Of a stretch of 64,000 nucleotides of DNA, positions 7,711 through 15,588 are shown one piece after another. The DNA is from an uncultured Lachnospiraceae bacterium (lineage in GTDB: Bacteria > Bacillota > Clostridia > Lachnospirales > Lachnospiraceae). Position 1 is the stretch's first letter. Each line of letters opens with the position of its first letter. The DNA lies in assembly GCA_947577185.1 (NCBI GenBank), contig CANPUE010000011.1, forward strand, positions 1 to 64,000, in the 5' to 3' direction. Below the pieces are notes generated by a model. It made no database searches and was not told the origin of the DNA. It saw only the letters and a list, made by a program, of their open reading frames with translations. Made by a program: the position numbers and the translations under genes.

Positions 7711-7740
7711 TTGACTTATTAATATTACAAGTGTAATATT
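7711..7740 (+). promoter_or_regulatory. BlaI-controlled promoter (operator O1)
   Basis: TTGACT and TAATAT with 17-bp spacing form a promoter. The perfect palindrome AATATTACAAGTGTAATATT (7721-7740) covers the spacer end and the whole -10. Its core TACA-AG-TGTA is the BlaI/MecI operator consensus TACANNTGTA. A BlaI repressor is encoded 3.4 kb away. This promoter drives the membrane-anchored gene starting at 7906. The rest of the 7456-7905 gap holds the 71-bp repeat and a second operator. Confidence 0.85.
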
Positions 7741-7773
7741 TTTGTTAAAGTAAACATATATTTTTTATGGTTA

Positions 7774-7793
7774 ATTCTTACACAAGTAATATT
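7774..7793 (+). promoter_or_regulatory. Second BlaI operator-like site (O2)
   Basis: ATTCTTACACAAGTAATATT agrees with the reverse complement of O1 at 16 of 20 positions and keeps the TTAC...GTAAT half-sites. It lies in the 5' leader about 35 bases below O1. It also matches the site at the blaI promoter at 17 of 20 positions, so all three probably bind the same repressor. Confidence 0.7.
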
Positions 7794-7905
7794 TAAGAGT
7801 GAACGATCTTTTTTTCTGAAAAGAGAAAATGGATGTAAGCTGATGGAAGAAGATGTAAAGGGAAGAGGCGGAGGCACTGATGGAGAGTTACGGAGGGACG
7901 GAATC

Positions 7906-9180
7906 ATGAAGGAGATGAAATGGCTTTTCAAAAAGTACGGTTTCCTGATTGTACTGACGGTAAGCATTGTTATAGCAGGTTGTCTTGTTTTGGGGAGAAC
8001 TGTTTCGGAAAAGAACGAAGAGGAAGTGTGGGAAGAGCCGGTCATCATTGAAATTGCAGAATCTGTGAAAGAAGAGGAAGTGATAGACTGTTTTGCGGAA
8101 GTGTCAGAAGAGACCGCCCAGGTCTTCACAGAGGAGATTTCCGAATCTGCCAGTATTTTGACAGCACAAGAGGAACAGAAGCTTCGGGAGGAAGCGATGT
8201 CAGCGGCGGAACACTGCATGGAGCTTTATCAGGATGTGGAAATTTCATATCCCGGGACTGAATATGCCTGCATAGAGGTTTTTTCGGATCAACAGAGGAA
8301 AGAGGTGGTAAAGTGTTTGGGAGAAGAGGGGCTTGTCAGTGTTTCTGATGGCATAAACATGGAAAATCATCAGAAAATGGAGGATTTCTATTCTGCTTAT
8401 CTTTCCGGCAGGGATGCAATGGTTACAGTGTCTGACGTAGACAGATCGGGGAATATCGATGCGCTGACCTTTGTTTATCGAAACGGAAAAATACAATCTT
8501 ATTATGTTGCAACAGGCTGGCGGGAGGGCGGCATACCGGAAATAAAAAGTTTTGGAATCAATGATCTGCAGGAGATAAAGCTGACAGAGAAAGGATATTT
8601 TATTTATACAAATTCGGAAGTGATCGCGCACGGAAACCTGCGGGAGTATTTTCGGGTAAAGCCTCTGCCAGATGAATGCAGGGAACTGACAAAAAAATAT
8701 ATAGAGGGGCTTAGTTTTGTGAATTACAACATGCTTGTAACAAACTGGGACGCCGGCAATGTGGAAGAGATTTTGCTGCCGCGCATGTTTGAGGACATAT
8801 ATCGGATTTACACAAAGGAACCTTTAGAGACAGAGGGCGGTCTGATCCCGGCAGAAATATATGAGCGTGTCATGACCACCTGCTTTCCGGTATCCGTAGA
8901 ACAGGTGCGGGAGTATTGCGGCTACCTTGCAGATGCGGACGGCTATGAATATGAAATGATATTTGCAAGGCAGTTTCCGCCTTTTGGGGAAGTGGTAGAT
9001 TACAGACAAAATCAGGACGGGACAATCACACTTTATGTGGACGGTGTGTGGCCGGATTACAATTCGGACTGTGCTTTTACCAATCAGATTGTAGTTTTGC
9101 CTTTTGAGGATGGGACATTCCGGTATCTGTCTAATGCTGTTTGGCAAAAGGAGCTGGAACTGCCTCAGGCAGTAAAATGA
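7906..9180 (+). CDS. BlaI-regulated membrane-anchored protein of unknown function
   Basis: A 424-aa protein. I start at MKEMKWLFKKYG because GGAGGG lies 9 bases upstream; a start 21 codons earlier lacks a ribosome site. One hydrophobic segment (FLIVLTVSIVIAGCLVLG) is an anchor or, with VIAGC as lipobox, a lipoprotein signal. A very acidic linker (~residues 32-95) follows, then an extracytoplasmic domain of ~320 residues with EF-hand-like DVDRSGNIDALTF. There is no SxxK, HxH or other beta-lactamase signature. Two BlaI-type operators precede it and BlaI/BlaR1 are encoded convergently, so it is probably a beta-lactam-induced envelope protein. Its 3' end overlaps that of blaR1 by 16 bases. The family is not recognised with certainty. 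Confidence 0.75.
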   Translation: MKEMKWLFKKYGFLIVLTVSIVIAGCLVLGRTVSEKNEEEVWEEPVIIEIAESVKEEEVIDCFAEVSEETAQVFTEEISESASILTAQEEQKLREEAMSAAEHCMELYQDVEISYPGTEYACIEVFSDQQRKEVVKCLGEEGLVSVSDGINMENHQKMEDFYSAYLSGRDAMVTVSDVDRSGNIDALTFVYRNGKIQSYYVATGWREGGIPEIKSFGINDLQEIKLTEKGYFIYTNSEVIAHGNLREYFRVKPLPDECRELTKKYIEGLSFVNYNMLVTNWDAGNVEEILLPRMFEDIYRIYTKEPLETEGGLIPAEIYERVMTTCFPVSVEQVREYCGYLADADGYEYEMIFARQFPPFGEVVDYRQNQDGTITLYVDGVWPDYNSDCAFTNQIVVLPFEDGTFRYLSNAVWQKELELPQAVK

Positions 9181-11045
9181 GCGCCGATTTCCGAAAAATT
9201 TTCCAGTGGCAAGATCCCCATTTTGCATAAGATGGCGAGGGCGATTTCTGCCGCTTTCCTGCCAGTGGCATTTCGTTCGGACTGGATATTCGCGGCAAAA
9301 AAGTATGTGTTCCCGGCGGTCTCCGCATAGCCGATAAACCAGCCGTTTACGTCATGGCCGTTTATGCGTCCGGTTCCTGTCTTTCCATAAAAACTTACGG
9401 TTTCAGATGAAAAAAGGCAGATGGAATCTTTCACTGCATTTATGTTTGCCGGGGTCAGGCCAAAGTCATTGTGATAAAGGTCCGCTAAAAGCAGGGTCTG
9501 TTCCACCGGAGAAATTTTCAGTGTTGACTGCATCCAGTATGGGGAGCGGCCTGAATCTATATTTTCATTTCCGTATCCGATTTTCCTGATATAATTCTCA
9601 AGGACAGATGAGCCAAGCTGCGCATCGATTTCTTCAAAGTACCAGTTGACGGAGTTGCGCATGGCGGAGGACAGGTCCTGATCAGCGTTCCATGCCTCAA
9701 ACGGATAGTCGGTTCCGTTCCATGCCATGAAAGAATCTTCCGGCGTGATCATGCCTTCTTCCAGTCCAAACAATGCGTCATAAATTTTATAGGTGGAATC
9801 CGGCGGTGTCCGCAAAGTGGCGTGGTCCATATCATGAATGCGCCATGTGTCGTTTTTCAGGTCGTATAAGACAAAACTTCCCTCGTATCCGTTAAAACAG
9901 GCAGACAGGTCAATCAGGTCAATCTGATCTGGAGATACGTTCCACTTATAATAACTTTGCGCTGCGGCATAGGTGGAGAGCATTGGGGTAAGGCCCAAAA
10001 GGATAATCGAGAAAAGGGCAAAAATAACGTTTCCCCTGATCTGTTTCCAGACAGAGGGTATCTGATAAGAGGAAATATTGACGATCCTTTTTTGCATCTG
10101 TTTCATCGTCCCGCTGATTCCGGCGGAAAAGGGGAAGGGGGTAAGTGATACTTTTTGTGCAAAGTTTAGCAATGTATTGCCATAATCTGCATAGTCCTGT
10201 TCGTCAAGAAGTTTTAACACAGAAGTATCGCAGGCAACTTCCCTGTCATCGCGCATCTCTTTGAGCGCATACCAGACAAACGGATTGAACCAGTACAGTA
10301 TGCCGATAAGGTTCATAAGGCAGCCTGCAGCCGCATCCCGGTGTCTGTAATGTTCCAATTCATGTAACAGCATATACCGGATATCCGCAGCGTTGAAAGA
10401 TGCGCCGGGTATCCCATTGTTCCCTTTCGCATCAAACTGAAAATCCGAAATCAGGTGGATCGGCAGATAAATACATGGTCTGAATAAGCCCGCAATGACG
10501 GGAGATTTCAAAAAAGCGGTGCTGTAAACAGGAATGTCTCTTTTTATCTTCAACTCTCTTAAACAGTTGTTATACAACATGCGGATTTCCCTGCTTTGCA
10601 GCGGAAGAGCGGTTTTTTTCACAGTGTTTAAGAGTATTCCTGATTTCGCTGTGAAAAACAGCATTGCAAAGATGCCGGACAGCCAGATTCCAGACAGTAT
10701 GAGTCCGATTACAGACGGCGTTTTGCTGCTGATGGACAGTGCAAAGTCACTGATCTGTTTTACCGTGGCGGACGCGCCCACAGTTACCGCTGTCTCTGCA
10801 ACCGGTTCCGTGTTTGGCAGCGCGGCATGATCGAATTTGTCAAGCCATAGAAAAATATGCGAAAAACGGGTTGGCTGGACGGGAACAAATGGAACTGCCA
10901 GCAGTCCGAACAGCAGAAACCATAAGTTGAACTGCATCCGGCTGGTCAGGTGCTTTTTGAATGCCCGTTTGGCCATGAGAAGTATGCTTATGATAACACA
11001 GATGAAAATATTTGCGATAAAAAAACGTATCCCGAACTCTGCCAT
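9165..11045 (-). CDS. blaR1: BlaR1/MecR1-type beta-lactam sensor-transducer
   Basis: A 626-aa membrane receptor. The N-terminal ~350 residues are an M56 metalloprotease with four hydrophobic segments (about 7-25, 38-54, 112-132, 337-355), the zinc motif HELEH at 228-232 and the third ligand region EMRDDREVACD. The C-terminal ~270 residues are an extracellular penicillin-binding sensor of class D type with STYK (417-420, acylated serine), SVN (465-467), YGN (491-493) and KTGTG (555-559). All key residues are present. In the family, acylation activates the protease and leads to loss of BlaI. It is encoded 70 bases after blaI on the same strand. No beta-lactamase gene is adjacent, which makes the neighbouring unknown gene the likely target. 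Confidence 0.92.
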   Translation of the reverse strand: MAEFGIRFFIANIFICVIISILLMAKRAFKKHLTSRMQFNLWFLLFGLLAVPFVPVQPTRFSHIFLWLDKFDHAALPNTEPVAETAVTVGASATVKQISDFALSISSKTPSVIGLILSGIWLSGIFAMLFFTAKSGILLNTVKKTALPLQSREIRMLYNNCLRELKIKRDIPVYSTAFLKSPVIAGLFRPCIYLPIHLISDFQFDAKGNNGIPGASFNAADIRYMLLHELEHYRHRDAAAGCLMNLIGILYWFNPFVWYALKEMRDDREVACDTSVLKLLDEQDYADYGNTLLNFAQKVSLTPFPFSAGISGTMKQMQKRIVNISSYQIPSVWKQIRGNVIFALFSIILLGLTPMLSTYAAAQSYYKWNVSPDQIDLIDLSACFNGYEGSFVLYDLKNDTWRIHDMDHATLRTPPDSTYKIYDALFGLEEGMITPEDSFMAWNGTDYPFEAWNADQDLSSAMRNSVNWYFEEIDAQLGSSVLENYIRKIGYGNENIDSGRSPYWMQSTLKISPVEQTLLLADLYHNDFGLTPANINAVKDSICLFSSETVSFYGKTGTGRINGHDVNGWFIGYAETAGNTYFFAANIQSERNATGRKAAEIALAILCKMGILPLENFSEIGAHFTA

Positions 11046-11115
11046 ACGAATCCCCCCCTGTCAGAGCAGCCTGCTGCAATGACACGCGTTGAACATCTCA
11101 AATTTCCGACTGCGG

Positions 11116-11499
11116 TCAATGTCTCTTTGTTTCCCCTTTGAGAAGAAGCGAGCGCAGGGTGTCTATCTCTGATTCAGAAAGTTTATCGTCCTCAATATAG
11201 GCGGAAAGCATTGCGGTAATATCCCCGTCATAATAGCGCGCCAGAAAAGAATGGCTTTCCTGGCCGATGTATTCTTTTTCTTCTATTAAGGGTGTGTAAA
11301 CGAATACTCTGCTTTGCTTTTCATAGGAAAGGGCCCCTTTTGTCACAAGGCGTTTAATCAAAGTCTGTATTGTCTTTGGACTCCATTTGGTGGTCTTCGT
11401 TAACAGATCCGTTATCTCGTTGGTGCTGATCGGTGCATGCTTCCATATGACTTTCATCACTTCAAATTCTGCTTCCGAAATCTGCGGCAATGCCTTCAT
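11116..11499 (-). CDS. blaI: BlaI/MecI/CopY-family repressor
   Basis: A 127-aa winged-helix repressor. The N-terminal domain (ISEAEFEVMKVIWKHAPIST, then NEITDLL and WSPKTIQTLIKRLVTKGAL) is the penicillinase-repressor fold. The C-terminal ~50 residues form the dimerisation region that is cleaved in this family when BlaR1 is activated. AAGGAGAG lies 8 bases before the ATG. The gene is first in a two-gene operon with blaR1 and has a consensus promoter with an operator at +1, so it is autoregulated. Confidence 0.93.
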   Translation of the reverse strand: MKALPQISEAEFEVMKVIWKHAPISTNEITDLLTKTTKWSPKTIQTLIKRLVTKGALSYEKQSRVFVYTPLIEEKEYIGQESHSFLARYYDGDITAMLSAYIEDDKLSESEIDTLRSLLLKGETKRH

Positions 11500-11515
11500 G
11501 TCTGAACTCTCCTTA

Positions 11516-11563
11516 ATTCTTACGCATGTAATATATTATAGTATTATAAACGTGAAATGTCAA
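11516..11563 (-). promoter_or_regulatory. blaI-blaR1 promoter and BlaI operator (O3)
   Basis: On the - strand TTGACA and TATAAT are exactly 17 bases apart (11558-11563 and 11535-11540). The operator at 11516-11535 covers the start site and shares 17 of 20 bases with O2 and 15 of 20 with O1, including TTAC-N4-GTAATAT. This is a consensus promoter with repression at +1. Confidence 0.85.
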
Positions 11564-11631
11564 ATTTATCTAATAAACTGCCTGCTATCAAATTTCGCAG
11601 GCCCCACAGCCCATGCGTGAAACAGTATGAT

Positions 11632-12144
11632 TTAATTGAGGCCGAATTCGTCGGCATATTTAACGATCCCTGACAGGACCGGAGCATTTTCACAAAGCCT
11701 GTATGCCATAAAATTTTTGGCCGGAATTTCAAAACACGGTTGAATATGGAAAGTTTCAGCGGGTAAATAACCGATCCGCGGATAGTATTTTTCACTGCCT
11801 GTTACAACGCAATAGCCATAACCGAGTGCCCGGGCTCTTTTATGGCCTTCCAGAATGAGAGAAGTGCCGATTCCCTGTCCCTGATATTGGGGCAGCACAG
11901 ACAGCGGCGCTAAAGCCAACGCAGTATGTCCGCCTATTTGCAGTCTGGTAAACATAATGTGTCCGACAATCGTTCCGTCTATTTCGGATACCAATGATAA
12001 TTCAGGAATAAATGCACTGCTTTTCCGTAGGGCATTTACCAGATCATGTTCATTGCCATCGCTTTGTTGAGCAGTTTCAAACGCTTTTTTTACTACCAGA
12101 TAGACCGAATCATAGTCAGTCGGTTGTTCCGTGCGTATCGTCAT
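11632..12144 (-). CDS. GNAT-family N-acetyltransferase
   Basis: A 170-aa acyltransferase of the YhbS-like group. The acetyl-CoA binding motif A is visible as LSVLPQYQGQGIGTSLI (about residues 82-98), after the strand ALALAPL. The following helix (EGHKRARALGYG) and the strand CVVTGSEKYYPRIGY are typical, the latter being the YPRFGF-like signature. The acceptor substrate is unknown. A GAGGT ribosome site precedes the ATG. It is a single gene between blaI and a TetR remnant. Confidence 0.87.
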   Translation of the reverse strand: MTIRTEQPTDYDSVYLVVKKAFETAQQSDGNEHDLVNALRKSSAFIPELSLVSEIDGTIVGHIMFTRLQIGGHTALALAPLSVLPQYQGQGIGTSLILEGHKRARALGYGYCVVTGSEKYYPRIGYLPAETFHIQPCFEIPAKNFMAYRLCENAPVLSGIVKYADEFGLN

Positions 12145-12233
12145 GGTAAGTACCTCGCAATCATTTCATGATGCTTCCATCATAGCACAGCGGCGGGGAT
12201 TTTGCTATCTTTATCCGCTTTCTGTTTCAATCA

Positions 12234-12434
12234 ATGAACAGGAATCTGGAACAGACAAAAGAAGTTTTTACCATACTTGCAATGTTTGTCCATGGATATG
12301 CTGGCACCATTGCAAATAATTTGCCGGAGTATGATGAAAAACTGATAACGAAGCATTTGCAGCGGGTATACACGGGGGCGGTATTAACCATACAACCTTC
12401 TGCGTCTGCCAGCAGATTTCTTTACCAGGAATGA
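12234..12434 (+). pseudogene. C-terminal remnant of a TetR-type regulator
   Basis: The frame encodes TKEVFTILAMFVHGYAGTIA, then NNLPEYDEKLITKHLQRVYT and GAVLTI. This is the usual last part of TetR regulators with a C-terminal TetR_C domain (FVHGYAS...N...YDE...GA). No DNA-binding domain precedes it and no ribosome site is seen. The rest of the gap around it is gene-free. Confidence 0.55.
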
Positions 12435-12474
12435 TACGGGAGATAACTGATCTGGCAGATGAACAAACGGGAAG

Positions 12475-12843
12475 TCATTTAATCGGTTTCCCAATCTGTT
12501 TATTAAGCCTCCATTCAGGTGCAGTGCCATCATCAGCCCAATATTCATCGACAGCTGTAATTTTATCGCCGTTAACTCTAATGAAAGAGGTCACGTGAAA
12601 TGACAGATCGTGGTCCTGTGAAGATACATGGGTAACTGTCACATAGGTATCATTTATTTTTTCCACTCTTTCTACTTCGCCGTTCCAGTTACCGGGATAT
12701 TCACAATTTGCAATCAAAAATTCATCTACATTAAAATGTTCATTTGTACAATGCCAATTTACATATGCGTCTTTTTCAAAGTATCCTCTGACAGCTTCGG
12801 CATCCTGTTTCAAAACGTCTTTCCAAAATTGACAGATATCCAT
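12475..12843 (-). CDS. NTF2-like / SnoaL-like small protein
   Basis: A 122-aa protein that reads as a single NTF2-fold domain: an N-terminal helix MDICQFWKDVLKQDAEAVRG, the segment YFEKDAYVNWHCTNEHFNVD with conserved W and H, and the C-terminal strands (VTHVSSQDHDLSFHVTSFIR, KITAVDEYWADDG). The family includes isomerases, cyclases and non-catalytic ligand binders, so no reaction is assigned. No neighbouring gene suggests a pathway. Confidence 0.75.
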   Translation of the reverse strand: MDICQFWKDVLKQDAEAVRGYFEKDAYVNWHCTNEHFNVDEFLIANCEYPGNWNGEVERVEKINDTYVTVTHVSSQDHDLSFHVTSFIRVNGDKITAVDEYWADDGTAPEWRLNKQIGKPIK

Positions 12844-12981
12844 CTTTTTTTCACCCCGCAGATAGAATGTAATTGTTTTGAGATTCTGATTACCTTAATT
12901 ATAAATCCGTTTCTCCAAAAACGAAAGCATTTTCCTGTCGTTTCAGGGGGATTCGTGTGATAAAAGGTTACCGTTCACACA

Positions 12982-13006
12982 GGACTTGGCATTTACTGCC
13001 AAGTCC
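12982..13006. terminator. Perfect 10-bp hairpin
   Basis: GGACTTGGCA and TGCCAAGTCC pair perfectly around a TTTAC loop. No T-run follows on either side, so termination would be weak. It lies between two genes that diverge from this gap, next to the 71-bp repeat. Apart from these two elements I see nothing else in 12844-13213. Confidence 0.5.
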
Positions 13007-13031
13007 GTACGAAAACGTATCTATTGCAGGT

Positions 13032-13102
13032 AAAAATCCATTTGCGAAACAAATTTTGCATGGATTTTTACCTGTTACTGGAACGGAGTGAACAGTAACG
13101 AT
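13032..13102 (+). repeat. 71-bp dispersed intergenic repeat, copy 2
   Basis: This copy differs from copy 1 (7533-7603) by two bases (TTGCGAAAC versus TTGTGAAGC). The same two palindromes are preserved, and the copies lie 5.5 kb apart in the same orientation. Confidence 0.85.
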
Positions 13103-13213
13103 AAAAGAGGAATGATTTTCTATGGGATATGCTATATAATGAGATAAAGAGGATGAACCCGGGAGCAGGGGGATAGGCATTAAAGAGCAGGCATATGAAA
13201 GGAGCAATCAAAA

Positions 13214-13756
13214 ATGCAGCAGGGAAGGATTGTTGTAGTCACCGGTCCGCCCGGGACGGGAAAAACCACAATATCATCGATCATAGCCAGAGAATCTGAC
13301 AAAGAGAGATCCGTGCATATGCACACCGATGATTTTTATCATGATTTGAGCAAAGGGGCAATACCGCCTCATCTGCCGGAGTCGGACGAACAAAATCGGA
13401 TCGTAATCGAAGCATTTCTGGAAGCCGCAAAGCGTTATGCACGCGGAGGTTATGATGTGATCGTCGATGGGATTATCGGCGTATGGTTTTTAGGACCGTG
13501 GTTAAAAACCGTTCAGGAAGGCTATGAAGTACATTATATTATTTTAAGGGCCGGTAAGGAGCAGACGATGCGGCGTGCTGTTGAACGGTCAAAACTGGAC
13601 AGGAAGACAAACAGGGAGCTGGTAGAGGCAATGTGGGGGCAGTTTAGCAGTCTGGGCGCCTATGAATCTCATGTGATCGATACGACAGACTGCTCGGTCG
13701 AAGAGACCGTTTTGGCGGTCAGGGAAAAGATCAGACACAGATCCGGTCTTCTTTGA
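13214..13756 (+). CDS. P-loop kinase-like ATPase (AAA_33 / zeta-toxin-like)
   Basis: A 180-aa P-loop protein. Walker A is GPPGTGKTTISS (residues 11-22). The segment HMHTDDFYHDL carries a Walker B-like aspartate in the place typical of small-molecule kinases such as chloramphenicol phosphotransferase or gluconate kinase. VIVDGIIGVWF is the next strand, and the lid region has arginines in RRAVERSKLDRK. An NTP-dependent phosphotransferase is the best reading; the acceptor is unknown. GAAAGGAGC precedes the ATG. It is followed by the promoter of the sialic acid region. Confidence 0.75.
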   Translation: MQQGRIVVVTGPPGTGKTTISSIIARESDKERSVHMHTDDFYHDLSKGAIPPHLPESDEQNRIVIEAFLEAAKRYARGGYDVIVDGIIGVWFLGPWLKTVQEGYEVHYIILRAGKEQTMRRAVERSKLDRKTNRELVEAMWGQFSSLGAYESHVIDTTDCSVEETVLAVREKIRHRSGLL

Positions 13757-13783
13757 ATGTAATTTCCAAATTCCGTTCATGGC

Positions 13784-13812
13784 TTGACAGGGAGCCTGCG
13801 GCACATTATAAA
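13784..13812 (+). promoter_or_regulatory. Promoter of the yhcH-nanK unit
   Basis: TTGACA and TATAAA are exactly 17 bases apart. The leader to the YhcH gene is ~130 bases and contains an imperfect hairpin (GGCAGGGCAAAA against TTTTGCCTGCC, about 13874-13903). Confidence 0.75.
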
Positions 13813-13942
13813 GGAAGTAGCACAGTAGACCATAAATAAAAAGGAATTTGTGTCGAAGCGCCACAGATTCCATGACGGCAGGGCAAAATCTGACATTTTG
13901 CCTGCCTCCTCAGCGTAAGACGCTTCGGAATGGAGGAAAAAA

Positions 13943-14392
13943 ATGATTTATGACACAATTGAGAATGCAGGGCGGTATCTGGGCATCAGCGAGCATCTTG
14001 ACAGGGCGCTGCATTACATGATGGATACGGATCTGACAACATTGGAGGACGGCAGGCATGAGATTGACGGGGACAATGTTTTCGTGAACGTAATGCAGGC
14101 AGCAACGCAGGCGGGCAAGAAAGAGTATGAGTTCCATGACAGATATTATGATGTTCAGATCGATCTGGAAGGAGCAGAAGACATCCTGTTTTCTTCGTCT
14201 TTTGATGAGATCACAAAGCCTTATCAGGAGGATGCGGACATCGGTATGGGGACGGCGCAGTGTGAGGCGCTCTGCCACCTGGGAAAAGGCAGGTTTGCAG
14301 TGTGTGAGCCGAAGGAGCCGCATCTTCCGGGATGCGCACCAGAGGGCAGGGAAGCGAAGATAAGGAAAGCCGTCATTAAAGTGCGCGGTTAG
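13943..14392 (+). CDS. YhcH/YjgK/YiaL family protein (NanQ-like)
   Basis: A 149-aa cupin-like protein of the DUF386 family. Family features include LDRALHYMMDTDLTTLEDGR, then the HEIDGDNVFVNVMQ strand and the FHDRYYDVQIDLEGAEDI metal-site region with histidine and aspartate. The family member next to nan genes in E. coli (NanQ) has been described as a sialic acid anomerase, which fits the neighbours here. GGAGG lies upstream. It is followed by the ROK kinase about 100 bases downstream under the same promoter. The exact reaction is inferred from family and context. Confidence 0.85.
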   Translation: MIYDTIENAGRYLGISEHLDRALHYMMDTDLTTLEDGRHEIDGDNVFVNVMQAATQAGKKEYEFHDRYYDVQIDLEGAEDILFSSSFDEITKPYQEDADIGMGTAQCEALCHLGKGRFAVCEPKEPHLPGCAPEGREAKIRKAVIKVRG

Positions 14393-14495
14393 CCGGCGGA
14401 CAAAACGGCGCCGGAACAATGCGGCCTGCGTCAGGGCCAGGCGCCGTATACGGGTGCATATGGAGATACAAAGTTTATGAGAAGGGATGGAAGGT

Positions 14496-15398
14496 ATGAG
14501 AATTGCAGTAGTGGATATTGGGGGAACCTGTATCAAATCGGGAATCTGGGAAGACGGTGAGATCCGGGAGATGAAAGAGACAGACACCAACGCCGGTCAG
14601 GGAGCAGTACATGTCATGCAGACGGTTTTGGATATTCTGAGAGGATACGGAGATTTTCAGGCAGTGGGAATCAGCACTGCGGGACAGGTGGATACGGATC
14701 AGGGGCTGATTCTGTATGCCAATGACAACATTCCGGGTTATACGGGAACGAAGATAAAGGAGACTGTTGAGGCGCAGTTTCATGTGCCGGCAGCAGTCTT
14801 AAATGATGTGAACAGTGCGGCATCGGGGGAAGCGGCTTACGGCGTGGGGAAGGGCAGAAAAGATTTTCTCTGTCTGACCTATGGAACAGGCGTTGGCGGT
14901 GCGATCATCTTAGGCGGAGAAGTTTACAGCGGTTCCGGCTATTCTGCCGGAGAGTTCGGAGGAATCGTGACGCATCCCGAAGACAGGGATCCTGACCGGG
15001 ATATGTTCAGCGGATGCTATGAGCGGTATGCCTCTACGACGGCACTTGTACGGCTGGTAAGCAGTCATTTTCCGGAGGTAAAGAATGGAAGGGATATTTT
15101 TGCGCGGATTGCCGATAAACAGATCCGAGAACTGGTCGATTGCTGGATTATGGAGATTGTATATGGGCTGGTGACGCTGACACATATTTTCAATCCATCC
15201 CTGATCGTTCTTGGCGGCGGTATTATGGAGCAGGAATATGTTGTGCAGGGCGTGCGTGAGAAATTGAAAGAACAGACAATGCCTTCTTTCCGGCAGGTTG
15301 AGATTCTGCAGGCAAAACTTGGCAATACGGCGGGAATGCTCGGTGCGGCGAAGGAAGCGCGTAAAGCGTATGATAAGTACAATTTGCACAAAAAATAA
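14496..15398 (+). CDS. nanK: ROK-family kinase, probable N-acetylmannosamine kinase
   Basis: A 300-aa ASKHA-fold sugar kinase. I start at MRIAVVDIGGT because AGAAGGG is 9 bases upstream; a start three codons earlier overlaps the ribosome site. The phosphate motif DIGGTCIKSG (7-16) and the second motif YGTGVGGAIILGGEVYSG (~130-147) are present. The ROK zinc motif (CxCGxxGC) is missing and is replaced by MFSGCYERYASTTAL. The neighbours nanE, nanA and yhcH make ManNAc the likely substrate, giving ManNAc-6-P. A different hexosamine cannot be excluded. A strong terminator follows. Confidence 0.85.
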   Translation: MRIAVVDIGGTCIKSGIWEDGEIREMKETDTNAGQGAVHVMQTVLDILRGYGDFQAVGISTAGQVDTDQGLILYANDNIPGYTGTKIKETVEAQFHVPAAVLNDVNSAASGEAAYGVGKGRKDFLCLTYGTGVGGAIILGGEVYSGSGYSAGEFGGIVTHPEDRDPDRDMFSGCYERYASTTALVRLVSSHFPEVKNGRDIFARIADKQIRELVDCWIMEIVYGLVTLTHIFNPSLIVLGGGIMEQEYVVQGVREKLKEQTMPSFRQVEILQAKLGNTAGMLGAAKEARKAYDKYNLHKK

Positions 15399-15412
15399 AT
15401 ACGAAAATCGTT

Positions 15413-15441
15413 AAAAGGCCGCCTTTGGGGCGGCCTTTTGT
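15413..15441 (+). terminator. Strong intrinsic terminator after nanK
   Basis: AAAAGGCCGCC and GGCGGCCTTTT form an 11-bp stem closed by a 5-base loop and ending in a T-run. This separates yhcH-nanK from the nanE promoter. Confidence 0.9.
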
Positions 15442-15543
15442 CATATCGCATAAAAAAGAAGAAATCAAAAACAGTAATATATAAAGGTTGCACAAAAAAA
15501 GAAACCAAAATGGCATGTATCACAACAAAAGAGCCAAAAGAGT

Positions 15544-15588
15544 TGAAAGAACTTTCATAAATAACATATTTTATTGAAAATAATTTCA
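15544..15588 (+). promoter_or_regulatory. Two TGAAA-N4-TTTCA palindromes (putative RpiR/NanR operators)
   Basis: TGAAAGAACTTTCA (15544-15557) is a 14-bp palindrome. TGAAAATAATTTCA (15575-15588) is a second copy of the same pattern overlapping the -35 of the nanE promoter. TGAAA/TTTCA dyads are typical of RpiR-family sugar-phosphate regulators, and such a regulator is encoded 2.6 kb downstream. Confidence 0.65.

Noticed and set aside
7906..9180. New beta-lactamase controlled by BlaI
   Set aside because: No SxxK/SDN/KTG set and no zinc-ligand pattern are present. The protein has a single anchor and an acidic linker before an unrelated domain.
9207..11082. Several open frames on the + strand opposite blaR1
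   Set aside because: They are short and lack ribosome sites, and the - strand frame has complete BlaR1 motifs. They are shadows of the real gene.
13214..13756. Zeta toxin of a toxin-antitoxin pair
   Set aside because: The P-loop kinase fold fits, but there is no small antitoxin gene beside it; the upstream bases are the 71-bp repeat and a hairpin.
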